From Microlunatus soli (GTDB lineage: Bacteria; Actinomycetota; Actinomycetes; Propionibacteriales; Propionibacteriaceae): a stretch of DNA of 64,000 nt. How positions within the stretch are numbered: the stretch's first letter is position 1; each line of letters opens with the position of its first letter. The notes beneath the pieces were generated by a model. The model saw nothing but the letters and a program-made list of their open reading frames with translations. It was not told the DNA's origin and ran no database searches. The DNA is taken from assembly GCF_900105385.1 (NCBI RefSeq), contig NZ_LT629772.1, positions 1,674,001 through 1,738,000 of the forward strand. The letters run 5' to 3'. Of the stretch, positions 17,876 to 26,083 are shown piece after piece. The translations under genes were made by a program, and so were the position numbers.

Positions 17876-17936
17876 ACGCCCGCACGGACTGAACATCACG
17901 GCCTGAACGCCCCGGACTGAACGAGAGGAGTTGATC

Positions 17937-19472
17937 ATGACACCGGGTCACCAACTCGAACCGGTTGCCCGACGACGCGGCAGGGTCTCCCGGCGACGAA
18001 CAACCGAGGTCGGCCTGAAACCCCAGCCCGGAGTCGCGTTCCTGGGGATGCCGTCCTTCACCAAGGCCGCACACATCGCGCTCGATGATGATCAACTCCG
18101 CAACAACCTCGGCCGAGCGACCCACACCATCCGGGACAAACGCAAGCGGGCGGTCGCCGAGTTGGACGACTGGCAGCAGCTGCGCACCTCGGCGGCAGCG
18201 ATCAAGGACAGCACGCTGGCCGACCTTGATCGACATCTCGAACAGTTCGAGGCCGCCGCCACCGCGGCCGGCGCCACCGTGCACTGGGCGGCCGACGCCG
18301 AAGAGGCGTGCCGGATCAGTCTGCAGATCGCCCGGCAGCACGAGGCCACCGACGTGATCAAGGTCAAGTCGATGGCCACCCAGGAGATCGGACTCAACGA
18401 AGCCCTTGCCGACAACGGGATCCATGCCTGGGAGACCGACCTTGCCGAGCTGATCGTGCAACTCGGCGGCGACACCCCCAGCCACTTCCTGGTGCCCGCC
18501 ATCCATCGCAACCGCGACGAGATCCGCCAGATCTTCCTGGACAAGATGGGCGAAGTCGGACGCGCCGCCCCCGACGATCTGACCAACGAGCCGCGACGGC
18601 TGGCCGAGGCAGCGCGGCTGCACCTGCGGGAGAAGTTCCTGTCCACCAAGGTCGCCTTCTCCGGTGCCAACTTCGCGATCGCCGAGACCGGGACCCTGGT
18701 AGTGCTGGAGTCGGAGGGCAACGGCCGGATGTGCCTGACCCTGCCCGACGTGCTGGTGTCGGTGGTCGGGATCGAGAAGATCCTGCCGACCTTCGCCGAC
18801 CTCGACGTCTTCATGCAGGTCCTCCCCCGGTCCTCGACCGCCGAGCGGATGAACCCGTACACGACGATGTGGACCGGTGTGACGCCCGGAGACGGACCGC
18901 AGGAGATGCACATCATCCTGCTGGACAACGGCCGGACCCGGGCGCTGGCCGATCATGTCGGCCGGCAGGCGCTGCGCTGCATCCGCTGCTCTGCCTGTCT
19001 CAATGTGTGTCCGGTGTACGAGCGGGTCGGCGGGCACGCCTACGGTTCGGTCTATCCCGGACCGATCGGCGCCATCCTGAATCCCTTGCTGCACGGGGTT
19101 GCCGACGAGCACGACGCCGCCCTGCCGTATGCCTCCAGCCTGTGCGGTGCTTGTTACGAGGCCTGCCCGGTCAAGATCGACATCCCGACGGTGTTGATCG
19201 AACAGCGGGCCGAGGTGGTCGACGAGAAGGCCGACCACACCGCCCCGGATCCAGAGGCGCTGGCGATGCGGGTGGCGGCCTGGACCTTCGCCGATCACCG
19301 GCGGCTGGAACGTGTCCAGAAGGTCGCCGGCGCGGTCGGGCCGGCCGCCAAATACGTACGCCGGCTGCCGGGCATGCTGGGTGGCTGGACGCAGAGCCGC
19401 GACCTGCCGCCGGTGCCGAAGGAGTCCTTCCATCAATGGTGGGCGCGAACCCGCGGACAGGGGTCCCGATGA
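17937..19472 (+). CDS. lutB: L-lactate oxidation subunit LutB, iron-sulfur protein
   Basis: A 511-residue protein with the LUD domain (about residues 60-300, including SGANFAIAETGTLVV) and two [4Fe-4S] ferredoxin motifs: CIRCSACLNVCP near residue 347 and CGACYEACP near residue 402. A DUF3390-like C-terminal tail follows. It shuttles electrons in the LutABC lactate dehydrogenase complex. The ATG at 17937 has GAGAGGAG 6 bp upstream. The stop overlaps lutC by 4 bp (ATGA), indicating translational coupling. The 60-bp lutA-lutB spacer carries short direct repeats of CTGAAC. Confidence 0.94.
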   Translation: MTPGHQLEPVARRRGRVSRRRTTEVGLKPQPGVAFLGMPSFTKAAHIALDDDQLRNNLGRATHTIRDKRKRAVAELDDWQQLRTSAAAIKDSTLADLDRHLEQFEAAATAAGATVHWAADAEEACRISLQIARQHEATDVIKVKSMATQEIGLNEALADNGIHAWETDLAELIVQLGGDTPSHFLVPAIHRNRDEIRQIFLDKMGEVGRAAPDDLTNEPRRLAEAARLHLREKFLSTKVAFSGANFAIAETGTLVVLESEGNGRMCLTLPDVLVSVVGIEKILPTFADLDVFMQVLPRSSTAERMNPYTTMWTGVTPGDGPQEMHIILLDNGRTRALADHVGRQALRCIRCSACLNVCPVYERVGGHAYGSVYPGPIGAILNPLLHGVADEHDAALPYASSLCGACYEACPVKIDIPTVLIEQRAEVVDEKADHTAPDPEALAMRVAAWTFADHRRLERVQKVAGAVGPAAKYVRRLPGMLGGWTQSRDLPPVPKESFHQWWARTRGQGSR

Positions 19473-20089
19473 GCAGCAGGGAGCAGGTGTTGGCCGCCGT
19501 CCGGGGCGCGATCCGGGATGCTGCGGCGCCGGAGGTGCCACGGGACTACGTCCGCGATCTCGGCCTGGACCGGGACGGGCTGATCGAGTTGTTCACTGAA
19601 CGCGTCGACGACTACCGCGCCGAGGTGACCGCGGTGCAGCGTTCCGATCTGGGCCGCACGATCGGTGCCCAGCTGGGACGCCGACAGGCCGGCTCGGTGG
19701 TGGTTCCCGATGATCTTGATCCGGGCCTGCTCACCACGGTCACCTGCAAGGTGATCAAGGACGCACCGGATCTCGCCGCGGGCGATCTCGACGGAGTTGA
19801 CGCGGTGGTCACCGGCAGCGCACTCGGCATCGCTCAGACCGGAACCATCGTGCTCGACGCGGGCCCGATCCAGGGCCGGCGGGCGATCAGTCTGGTGCCG
19901 GATCTGCATCTGTGTGTGGTCGAGGCGGACAGCATCGTCGGCACCGTGTCCGAGGCGGTGGCCCGGCTGGACGCCACCCGCCCGCTGACCTGGATCTCCG
20001 GCCCGAGCGCCACCAGCGACATCGAACTGGACCGGGTCGAGGGCGTCCACGGACCCCGTACCCTGGTCGTCCTGATCGTCACCGACTGA
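19469..20089 (+). CDS. lutC: L-lactate oxidation subunit LutC (LUD domain)
   Basis: A 206-residue LUD (DUF162) protein. Family hallmarks are GTIVLDAGPIQGRRAISLVPDLHLCVVE and the C-terminal SATSDIELDRVEGVHGPRTL, shared with LutC/YkgG. It starts inside the lutB stop codon (ATGA), the third gene of lutABC. No lactate permease or LutR regulator lies adjacent. Confidence 0.93.
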   Translation: MSSREQVLAAVRGAIRDAAAPEVPRDYVRDLGLDRDGLIELFTERVDDYRAEVTAVQRSDLGRTIGAQLGRRQAGSVVVPDDLDPGLLTTVTCKVIKDAPDLAAGDLDGVDAVVTGSALGIAQTGTIVLDAGPIQGRRAISLVPDLHLCVVEADSIVGTVSEAVARLDATRPLTWISGPSATSDIELDRVEGVHGPRTLVVLIVTD

Positions 20090-20123
20090 CCTCGGTCGTG
20101 ACCATCGTCACAATACATAGCCG

Positions 20124-20152
20124 GAACATCCAACCGTCTCTTGAATGTTCAA
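20124..20152. promoter_or_regulatory. Palindromes at the 5' end of the nitroreductase gene
   Basis: TTGAATGTTCAA (20141-20152) is a perfect 5-bp-arm palindrome, and GAACAT (20124-20129) repeats the complement of ATGTTC (20145-20150) 15 bp away. Both lie directly upstream of the start codon and could bind a redox/quinone-sensing repressor. No cognate regulator is adjacent. Confidence 0.35.
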
Positions 20153-20158
20153 CCGACT

Positions 20159-20809
20159 ATGATCGACACCACGACATCCGCCGAGCTCGCCGACTTCGAG
20201 GCCGAGTTCGCCGCTCAGCTCGCGCTGACCCCCGACGCCCAGGATCTGCTGTTCCGCAACGCGCGGACCGCCAACACGTTTGCCGACGAACCGGTCAGCG
20301 ACGAGCAGATCAAGGCGATCTACGAGCTGGTGAAGTACGCCCCGACGGCGGCCAACAGCCAGCCGCTACGGATCGCGTTCGTCCGTTCTCAGGAGGCCAA
20401 GGAGCGGCTGCTGCCGTTGATGAGCGAAGGCAACCGCGCCAAGACCGGCACCGCGCCGTTGGTCGCGATCCTGGCCGCCGACACCGACTTCCACGACGAA
20501 CTGCCGAAGGTCTTTCCGCATGCCGGTGAGGCCTACCGCGAGATGTTCGCCGGCAACGACGAGGCCCGCGTCGGCACCGCCCGGTTGAGCGCCGGCCTGC
20601 AGATCGGATACTTCATCCTCGGTGTCCGCGCCGCCGGCCTGGCCGCCGGTCCGATGGCCGGCTTCGATGCCGCGGCCGTCAGCAAGGAGTTCTTCCCCGA
20701 CGGCAAGCACGAGGCGCTGGTCGTGGTGAACATCGGCAAGCCCGGCGACAACCCGTGGTTCGACCGTCAGCCGCGGCTGTCCTTCGACGAGGTCGCCACC
20801 GTCCTCTGA
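20159..20809 (+). CDS. Nitroreductase family protein, RutE-like (malonic semialdehyde reductase)
   Basis: A 216-residue flavoprotein of the RutE/HadB branch. Visible elements: FRNARTANTFADEPVSDEQIKAIYELVKYAPTAANSQPLRI (FMN-binding Ser/Asn region) and C-terminal GPMAGFDAAAVSKEFFPDG, characteristic of malonic-semialdehyde/3-hydroxypropionate reductases. Other rut pathway genes are absent here, so it may be a general NAD(P)H:quinone or nitro reductase. ATG 20159 chosen; TTG 20141 lies inside the palindrome. Confidence 0.85.
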   Translation: MIDTTTSAELADFEAEFAAQLALTPDAQDLLFRNARTANTFADEPVSDEQIKAIYELVKYAPTAANSQPLRIAFVRSQEAKERLLPLMSEGNRAKTGTAPLVAILAADTDFHDELPKVFPHAGEAYREMFAGNDEARVGTARLSAGLQIGYFILGVRAAGLAAGPMAGFDAAAVSKEFFPDGKHEALVVVNIGKPGDNPWFDRQPRLSFDEVATVL

Positions 20810-20830
20810 CCGCCAGGAGCACAACACCCC

Positions 20831-20900
20831 CTTCCCGCACCAGTTATGTACTTCCGCACCGTGTACACGCGGTGCGGAGAGACGTAACTGGTGCGGGAAG
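20831..20900. repeat. Nested hairpin element, copy 1 (between convergent genes)
   Basis: The arms 20831-20860 and 20871-20900 are inverted copies, 26 of 30 positions paired, with the loop GTGTACACGC. Each arm is itself duplicated: an outer CTTCCCGCACC and an inner CTTCCGCACC flank a variable segment. The same layout recurs at 52389-52457. It can act as a bidirectional terminator for the convergent nitroreductase and uridylyltransferase genes, but the shared architecture indicates a repeat family. Confidence 0.8.
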
Positions 20901-20906
20901 GTGGTT

Positions 20907-22286
20907 TCAGGCTGTGGGGCCGATGGTGGAGCCGTCGGAGACGGTCTGCGGGGTGCCGTCGTCGGACAGCTCGGCGGCGCCGACCACGCGGACACCCGAG
21001 CCGAAGGTCCAGTCGCCTCTGACCGTCAGGCTGTCCGCCTCGGTGAGCGACGGGACGCCGGCCGGGAAGTGCGCGTCAAAACCGGCGATCTTCTTGAAGT
21101 ACCGCGAGTCCAGATCGATCAGCGGCACCGTCCCGACGGCCTCGATCCGCCCGTCCTCGGTGACCCGGTAGGCATCGGAGCGCAACAGCAACAGGTCATT
21201 GGTGGTCTTCACCGGCAGGAAGCGCTCCCGCCCGACCACGATCGCGGTCGCACCCGGGAAGACCTCGATCGCCGCGCCCATCGCCGACTCGATCTGGATC
21301 ACCTCCGGCGAGGACGAGTCGGACGGATCGACGGTCTTGACGTTCTTGATCAACGGCAGCCCGAGGACGCCCTTGCGCTCGACCAGGGTGCGGTGCAGCG
21401 CTTCCAGATCGAACCAGAGGTTGTTGGTGTGGAAGAACGGGTGCCGGTCCTGGTCGGTGAAGTAGTCCATCTCCTCCGGCGGGGTCTGGGCGGTGTCACG
21501 CAGGATGAGTTGTCCGTCGGACTTGCGGATGGCCAGGTGGCCGCCCTTCAGGTCGGCCTTGGTCCGCCGACACAGCTCGGCGGCGTACGGAGCCCCGGAG
21601 GCGGCGAACCAGCCGGCGATCTCCGGACTCGGCGCGGCACCGAGGTTGTCGGAGTTGGACACCGACGCATAGCGGTAGCCGGCGTCCAGCAGGGACTTCA
21701 AGACCCCGGAGGCCAGCAACGCGGTGTACAGATCACCGTGCCCGGGCGGGCACCATTCCAAACTCGGGTCCGCCGGCCACTCCACCGGTGTCAGGTCGGA
21801 ACTCAGCAGCTTCGGCTCGCGGTTCTGCAGGAAGTCCTGCGGCAGCCCGTCGACCGCCAACTCCGGATACGGCTGCAGCGCGGCCAGGGTGTCGTCCCGG
21901 GTCCGGAAGCTGTCCATCAGGATCAACGGAAGCGGCACGTCGTACTGCTTGCGCGCGGCGAGCACCTGGCCGACGATCATGTCCAGGAAGGTCTTGTCAC
22001 CGCGGACCGGGAGCAGCGACTTGGCCTGCTCCATCCCCATCGAGGTGCCGAGACCACCGTTCAGCTTGATGATCACCGTCTTGGCGAAGGCGGCTTGCTG
22101 GTCGGCGTCGCTGATCTGCACGTCCGCCAGCCGGTCGGGGTCGGTGAGCGGCCTGATCGTCTCCTCACCGATCAGGCCGGTGGCGCCGGAGGCGAGCTGC
22201 TCGTAGTAATGGCTGAAGACCTCGATCGCTTCGGCAGCCACGCCGGCGTCGGCCATCTTCTCCCGGGCTTGGGTCAGACCATTCAT
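20907..22286 (-). CDS. UTP--glucose-1-phosphate uridylyltransferase (UGPase, eukaryote-like family)
   Basis: A 459-residue enzyme making UDP-glucose from UTP and glucose 1-phosphate. Nucleotide-binding KLNGGLGTSMGMEQAKSLLPVR matches the family motif; WCPPGHGDLYTALLASG binds the sugar/uridine; NSDNLGA contains the catalytic Asp region. It belongs to the UDPGP Pfam family rather than GalU. A long open frame extends upstream, but it is antisense to the next gene; ATG 22286 (MNGLTQAREKM) fits family starts, with 22307 as alternative. UDP-glucose feeds wall polysaccharides and storage glycans. Confidence 0.92.
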   Translation of the reverse strand: MNGLTQAREKMADAGVAAEAIEVFSHYYEQLASGATGLIGEETIRPLTDPDRLADVQISDADQQAAFAKTVIIKLNGGLGTSMGMEQAKSLLPVRGDKTFLDMIVGQVLAARKQYDVPLPLILMDSFRTRDDTLAALQPYPELAVDGLPQDFLQNREPKLLSSDLTPVEWPADPSLEWCPPGHGDLYTALLASGVLKSLLDAGYRYASVSNSDNLGAAPSPEIAGWFAASGAPYAAELCRRTKADLKGGHLAIRKSDGQLILRDTAQTPPEEMDYFTDQDRHPFFHTNNLWFDLEALHRTLVERKGVLGLPLIKNVKTVDPSDSSSPEVIQIESAMGAAIEVFPGATAIVVGRERFLPVKTTNDLLLLRSDAYRVTEDGRIEAVGTVPLIDLDSRYFKKIAGFDAHFPAGVPSLTEADSLTVRGDWTFGSGVRVVGAAELSDDGTPQTVSDGSTIGPTA

Positions 22287-22370
22287 GTGCCTGATCGTAA
22301 GGGACATGAGATATTGGCCACCAACCAGCCAATCGCGGTGGCGGGCAGTGCCGAACGACGGGAGCAACCG

Positions 22371-23339
22371 ATGTACGACGGTCCACGGCTCGACCGTCGG
22401 AGGCTGCTCGGTCTGGTCGGCCTGGCCGTCACGGTGCCGATCCTCGCCGGCTGCCAGCGCCCGGGTGACAACGTTCCCCGGCTCACCGCCGCGGAGGTGC
22501 AACAGCTCCAGGACCGCTACGCACGGGAATCGTTCAAGGCGATGCGGAAGCGGGACCAGGCATTGATCAAGACCGTCGAGGCCGGCGATCTGCTGGAACG
22601 CGATCTGGCGGCCATGAAGCTCGCGGCGCGGCTGCACAACCCGAGGACGACCGACGAATTCACCTTCCCGCAGTCCACCGGTCACCCGATCGCTTCCACC
22701 ACCGACAGTGATCAACAACGCCTGGTCACCGTCGGGAGCTACAGCAACACCACCGCACCGTGGCGCAATCTCGGTCTCTACGTCCGGCAAGGAGAGGCCG
22801 GACGATGGCTGCGGGTCTTCAGCGGCGGCATGTACGCCGACGACGTGCCGGACTTCGGCTCTGAGGAGGCGTTGTCCTCGATCGCTCCGGACAGCACCGA
22901 CTTCGCCGCCGTCCCGAACACGGTCCCGAGTCTGGTGGCCAAGGCGTTGCAGGATCCGGACTCGGCCGACGCGAAGAAGTTCGGAGCCAGTGATGTCCGG
23001 CAGCGCTTCGCCGACGACCTGGCAACCGAGACCAGCAAGGCGGCCGCGATGGGGACGGTCGCTCGTGAATACACGCCGGGCAGCCTGTTGATCGCGATCG
23101 GCATCAATGGCGGCTACCTGGCACTGGGCAGCTACAGCTTCAACCAGACCGTCACCGCGTCGGCCGGCAAGTCGGTGTTCTTCGCACCGGCCGCGACCGA
23201 ACACAAGACCTATCCCGACCACTATCGCCAGGTGGTCTCCGACTGGGGCGGCATGTTCGCCGCGATCGTCCCGGAAGCCGGCAAGCTCACCCTGGTCTCC
23301 GGTGAGGAACGGCAGACCGGCCTCGAGGTCAGCCGATGA
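22371..23339 (+). CDS. Secreted lipoprotein of unknown function
   Basis: A 322-residue protein. Signal peptide with RRRLLGLVGLAVTVPILAGC; the lipobox LAGC puts the lipidated Cys at about residue 27. The mature part is mixed alpha/beta with AMRKRDQALIKTVEAGDLL, reminiscent of proteins with tandem NTF2-like folds, but I recognise no family with confidence. ATG 22371 has GGGAG 7 bp upstream. Its stop overlaps the GH13 start by 4 bp (ATGA), so the two are made together. Confidence 0.75.
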   Translation: MYDGPRLDRRRLLGLVGLAVTVPILAGCQRPGDNVPRLTAAEVQQLQDRYARESFKAMRKRDQALIKTVEAGDLLERDLAAMKLAARLHNPRTTDEFTFPQSTGHPIASTTDSDQQRLVTVGSYSNTTAPWRNLGLYVRQGEAGRWLRVFSGGMYADDVPDFGSEEALSSIAPDSTDFAAVPNTVPSLVAKALQDPDSADAKKFGASDVRQRFADDLATETSKAAAMGTVAREYTPGSLLIAIGINGGYLALGSYSFNQTVTASAGKSVFFAPAATEHKTYPDHYRQVVSDWGGMFAAIVPEAGKLTLVSGEERQTGLEVSR

Positions 23340-24640
23340 TCGACTGGTCCGGTACGGCGATCTGGTGGCAGGTCTACCCACTCGGCTTCGTCGGCGCCGA
23401 GCCGAGCCGATTGCCCGCCGGTCGGCTGGAGCACCGGCTACCCGATGTGTCGTGGCTGGATCACCTGATCAGCTTGGGATGTAACGGGCTGTTACTGGGG
23501 CCGATCTTCGAATCGGAGAGTCACGGGTACGACACCGTCGACCATCTCGCGATCGATCGGCGGCTCGGCGATGATCATGACTTCGACCGGCTCGTGGCGG
23601 CAGCCCACGATCGTGGGATCCGGGTCCTGCTGGACGGCGTGTTCAACCATCTGGGTCGCGCCCATCCCCGCGTCCGCGCAGCCGTGCAGGACGGACCGGA
23701 CTCCGAGGCCGGCCGCTGGTTGCGCTGGACCGAACGCGACGGACAGCCGGTGCCGGACAACTTCGAAGGCCATGATCGACTCGTCGCGCTCAATCATGAT
23801 CATCCACCGGTCGCCGAGCTGGTGACCGGCGTCCTCGATCGTTGGCTGCAGCGGGGTGTCGACGGCTGGCGGCTGGATGCCGCTTATCAGGTGCCGGCGG
23901 CGTTCTGGGCCGGGGTGTTGCCGGTCATCCGCGAACGACATCCGCAGGCCTGGTTCGTCGGTGAGATGATCCACGGCGACTACGCCGGATACGCCGCCGC
24001 CTCGGGGTTGGACTCGATCACCCAGTACGAGCTGTGGAAGGCGATCTGGAGCTCGATCAACGACCACAACTTCTTCGAGCTGTCCTGGGCCCTGCAACGA
24101 CACGCCGACTTCGTCGCCGCCTTCCAGCCGCTGACCTTCATCGGTAATCACGACGTGACCCGGATCGCCAGCATGATCACCGACGAACGCCATCTTCCGC
24201 ACGCGGTCGCACTGTTGTTCTTCCTCCCGGGGGTGCCGAGTGTCTACTACGGTGACGGGGACGGGCTGCCCGGTGTCAAGGAGGACCGGCTCGGCGGTGA
24301 CGATGCGATCCGGCCGGCGTTCCCGCCGACTCCGGACCAGCTGACTCCGGCCGTCGACGGCTTGCCCGATCTGTATCGGCAGTTGATCGCGGTGCGTCGC
24401 CGCCATCGGTATCTGGCAGACGCCACCGTCGACGTCGAGCTACTCGAGGATGAACGGCTGGTGCTCGCCGCGTCCGGGCGAGCCGCGGACGAATCCGTTC
24501 TCCGGCTGATCCTCAATCTCTCCGACGAGCCCCTGTCGACCGACTCCAGTGCCGGTGATGCCGTGCTGGCGGCTTCCGCCCCCGGGCGCCCACCAGGCGA
24601 CGTGGAGCCACACGGCTGGTGCATTCTCGCTGCGGAGTGA
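23336..24640 (+). CDS. GH13 family glycoside hydrolase (alpha-glucan active)
   Basis: A 434-residue cytoplasmic alpha-amylase-superfamily enzyme with no signal peptide. Conserved regions: DGVFNH (residues 100-105), GWRLDAA with nucleophile Asp-181, FVGEM with acid/base Glu-210, and FIGNHD with the transition-state Asp-273. It is shorter than typical amylases and resembles small maltase/neopullulanase-like members. It probably acts on maltooligosaccharides or trehalose-related glucans inside the cell. Translationally coupled to the upstream lipoprotein gene, an odd partner for a cytosolic enzyme. Confidence 0.9.
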   Translation: MIDWSGTAIWWQVYPLGFVGAEPSRLPAGRLEHRLPDVSWLDHLISLGCNGLLLGPIFESESHGYDTVDHLAIDRRLGDDHDFDRLVAAAHDRGIRVLLDGVFNHLGRAHPRVRAAVQDGPDSEAGRWLRWTERDGQPVPDNFEGHDRLVALNHDHPPVAELVTGVLDRWLQRGVDGWRLDAAYQVPAAFWAGVLPVIRERHPQAWFVGEMIHGDYAGYAAASGLDSITQYELWKAIWSSINDHNFFELSWALQRHADFVAAFQPLTFIGNHDVTRIASMITDERHLPHAVALLFFLPGVPSVYYGDGDGLPGVKEDRLGGDDAIRPAFPPTPDQLTPAVDGLPDLYRQLIAVRRRHRYLADATVDVELLEDERLVLAASGRAADESVLRLILNLSDEPLSTDSSAGDAVLAASAPGRPPGDVEPHGWCILAAE

Positions 24641-24669
24641 GGCCGTCGGTCGGGACCGGCCCGCGCCAC

Positions 24670-24745
24670 TGGCGCCCTCGGTGCGATTCGAACGCACGAC
24701 CTACCGCTTAGGAGGCGGTTGCTCTATCCCCTGAGCTACGAGGGC
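24670..24745 (-). tRNA. tRNA-Arg (anticodon CCU)
   Basis: On the minus strand the cloverleaf closes: acceptor GCCCTCG with CGAGGGC, D-arm starting TAGCTCAGGGGATAGAGC, anticodon stem ACCGC/GCGGT around loop CTCCTAA (anticodon CCT, reads AGG), T-arm GTGCGTTCGAATCGCAC, discriminator G and encoded CCA at 24670-24672. 76 nt including CCA. Confidence 0.95.
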
Positions 24746-24927
24746 AACGCCGGGAGTCTCGGTTCCGGCACCCAGTCGGGCGACCCCAGCGTACGGCATC
24801 GGCCGCCGAAGCTGCATCTTGCGCCCGCCGCGGCACAGCAGCCGACCACGATGCGCCTCGACCACAAGGTGCGCTTGTGGCTACACAAGTCGCGCAGGGG
24901 TACTCCGGACAGCCGGCGGGACAGACG

Positions 24928-26004
24928 ATGGATGCTGCCATGACAACATCTGCCACCCCACCCTCAGGGCCGACCATCGCGCGCCGCGTCCTCGCGGTCC
25001 TGCCCGGTCTGGGGTTGGCGCTGGCGATCGCGGCCTGCGCGACCGGTATCGGCCGGATCCTGCCGGTGCTCGGGAGCGCGGTGCCCGGGGTGCTCCTGGG
25101 CGTGCTCGTGCGATTGATCTTCCGGCCGGGCCGGCCGGCAACGCCGGGCATCGAGCTGGCCAGCCACCCGGTGCTGCAGCTGTCGATCGTGCTGCTCGGA
25201 ACCCAGCTGTCGGTCGGCGAGGTGGCCCGGGTCGGCCTGACGTCGCTGCCGGTGATGCTGGGCACGCTGGCGCTCTGCCTGACGGCCGCCTGGCTGTTCG
25301 GACGGCTGCTCGGCGTGGTCGGCGACCTGCGGACGCTGATCGGGGTCGGCACCGGGGTCTGCGGTGGCTCGGCGATCGCGGCGGTCTCACCGGTGGTCGG
25401 GGCGCTGAGCGCGGACATCGCCTACGCGATCTCGACGATCTTCCTGTTCAACATCGCCGCCGTCGTCACCTTCCCGGCGATCGGTCACCTGCTCGGGATG
25501 AGCCAGCAGGCCTTCGGCCTGTTTGCCGGCACCGCGGTCAATGACACCTCCTCGGTGGTCGCTGCGGCAGCCGCCTACGGGCCCGAGGCAGCCCACCACG
25601 CGGTGGTCGTCAAACTGGTCCGCAGCCTGATGATCATCCCGATCTGCCTGGGCTTGGCAGCGTTGGTCCGGCGCCGACAGGCCGCGGCCGAGGTCGCCGC
25701 CGGTCAGGCCGCCGGCGAGGCGCGGCGCACCCGCTCTCCCCGCGTGCTGCGGTTGGTGCCGTGGTTCCTGGTCGGCTTCGTCCTGATGGCGATCGCCAAC
25801 TCCGTTGGCCTGATCCCCACCGCACTGCAGCAGCCGCTGGGCAGCCTCGCGCTCTTCATGATCACCGTCGCACTGTCCGCGATCGGGTTGACGACCGACA
25901 TCGCGGCCTTGCGTCGGGCCGGTGGCAGGCCGTTGTTGCTCGGCGCGCTGCTCTGGGTGACGGTCACCCTGAGCAGTCTGGCGCTGCAGCTCCTGGTGGG
26001 CTGA
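24928..26004 (+). CDS. YeiH family putative sulfate exporter (UPF0324)
   Basis: A 358-residue membrane protein with about 10 transmembrane helices. Family signatures: LGTQLSVGEVARVG, GVGTGVCGGSAIAAVSPV (the most conserved stretch) and FLFNIAAVVTFPAIGH, plus GTAVNDTSSVVAAA. The family is described as putative sulfate or anion exporters. Start: ATG 24928 has a GGGA 7 bp upstream; ATG 24940 or a GTG at 24877 are alternatives. The upstream 180 bp carry the tRNA on the other strand. Confidence 0.88.
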   Translation: MDAAMTTSATPPSGPTIARRVLAVLPGLGLALAIAACATGIGRILPVLGSAVPGVLLGVLVRLIFRPGRPATPGIELASHPVLQLSIVLLGTQLSVGEVARVGLTSLPVMLGTLALCLTAAWLFGRLLGVVGDLRTLIGVGTGVCGGSAIAAVSPVVGALSADIAYAISTIFLFNIAAVVTFPAIGHLLGMSQQAFGLFAGTAVNDTSSVVAAAAAYGPEAAHHAVVVKLVRSLMIIPICLGLAALVRRRQAAAEVAAGQAAGEARRTRSPRVLRLVPWFLVGFVLMAIANSVGLIPTALQQPLGSLALFMITVALSAIGLTTDIAALRRAGGRPLLLGALLWVTVTLSSLALQLLVG

Positions 26005-26025
26005 CGACATCACGGAACGCGAACG

Positions 26026-26055
26026 GCGGGACCGCACCGAGGTGCGATCCCGCCG
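26026..26055. terminator. Bidirectional terminator hairpin
   Basis: GGCGGGACCGCACC (26026-26039) and GGTGCGATCCCGCC (26042-26055) form a 14-bp stem with one mismatch and a tight loop, between the convergent yeiH-like and ABC substrate-binding genes. Confidence 0.65.
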
Positions 26056-26083
26056 ATCAGTCAGTCCAACTGAGGATCCAGTG

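Noticed and set aside
20901-23339. Plus-strand frame of 812 codons extending the lipoprotein gene upstream
   Set aside because: The first 490 codons are antisense to the uridylyltransferase; the lipoprotein signal at 22371 fixes the real start.
22310-23381. N-terminal extension of the uridylyltransferase frame
   Set aside because: Antisense to the lipoprotein gene; family members begin at MNGLTQAREKM-like sequence.
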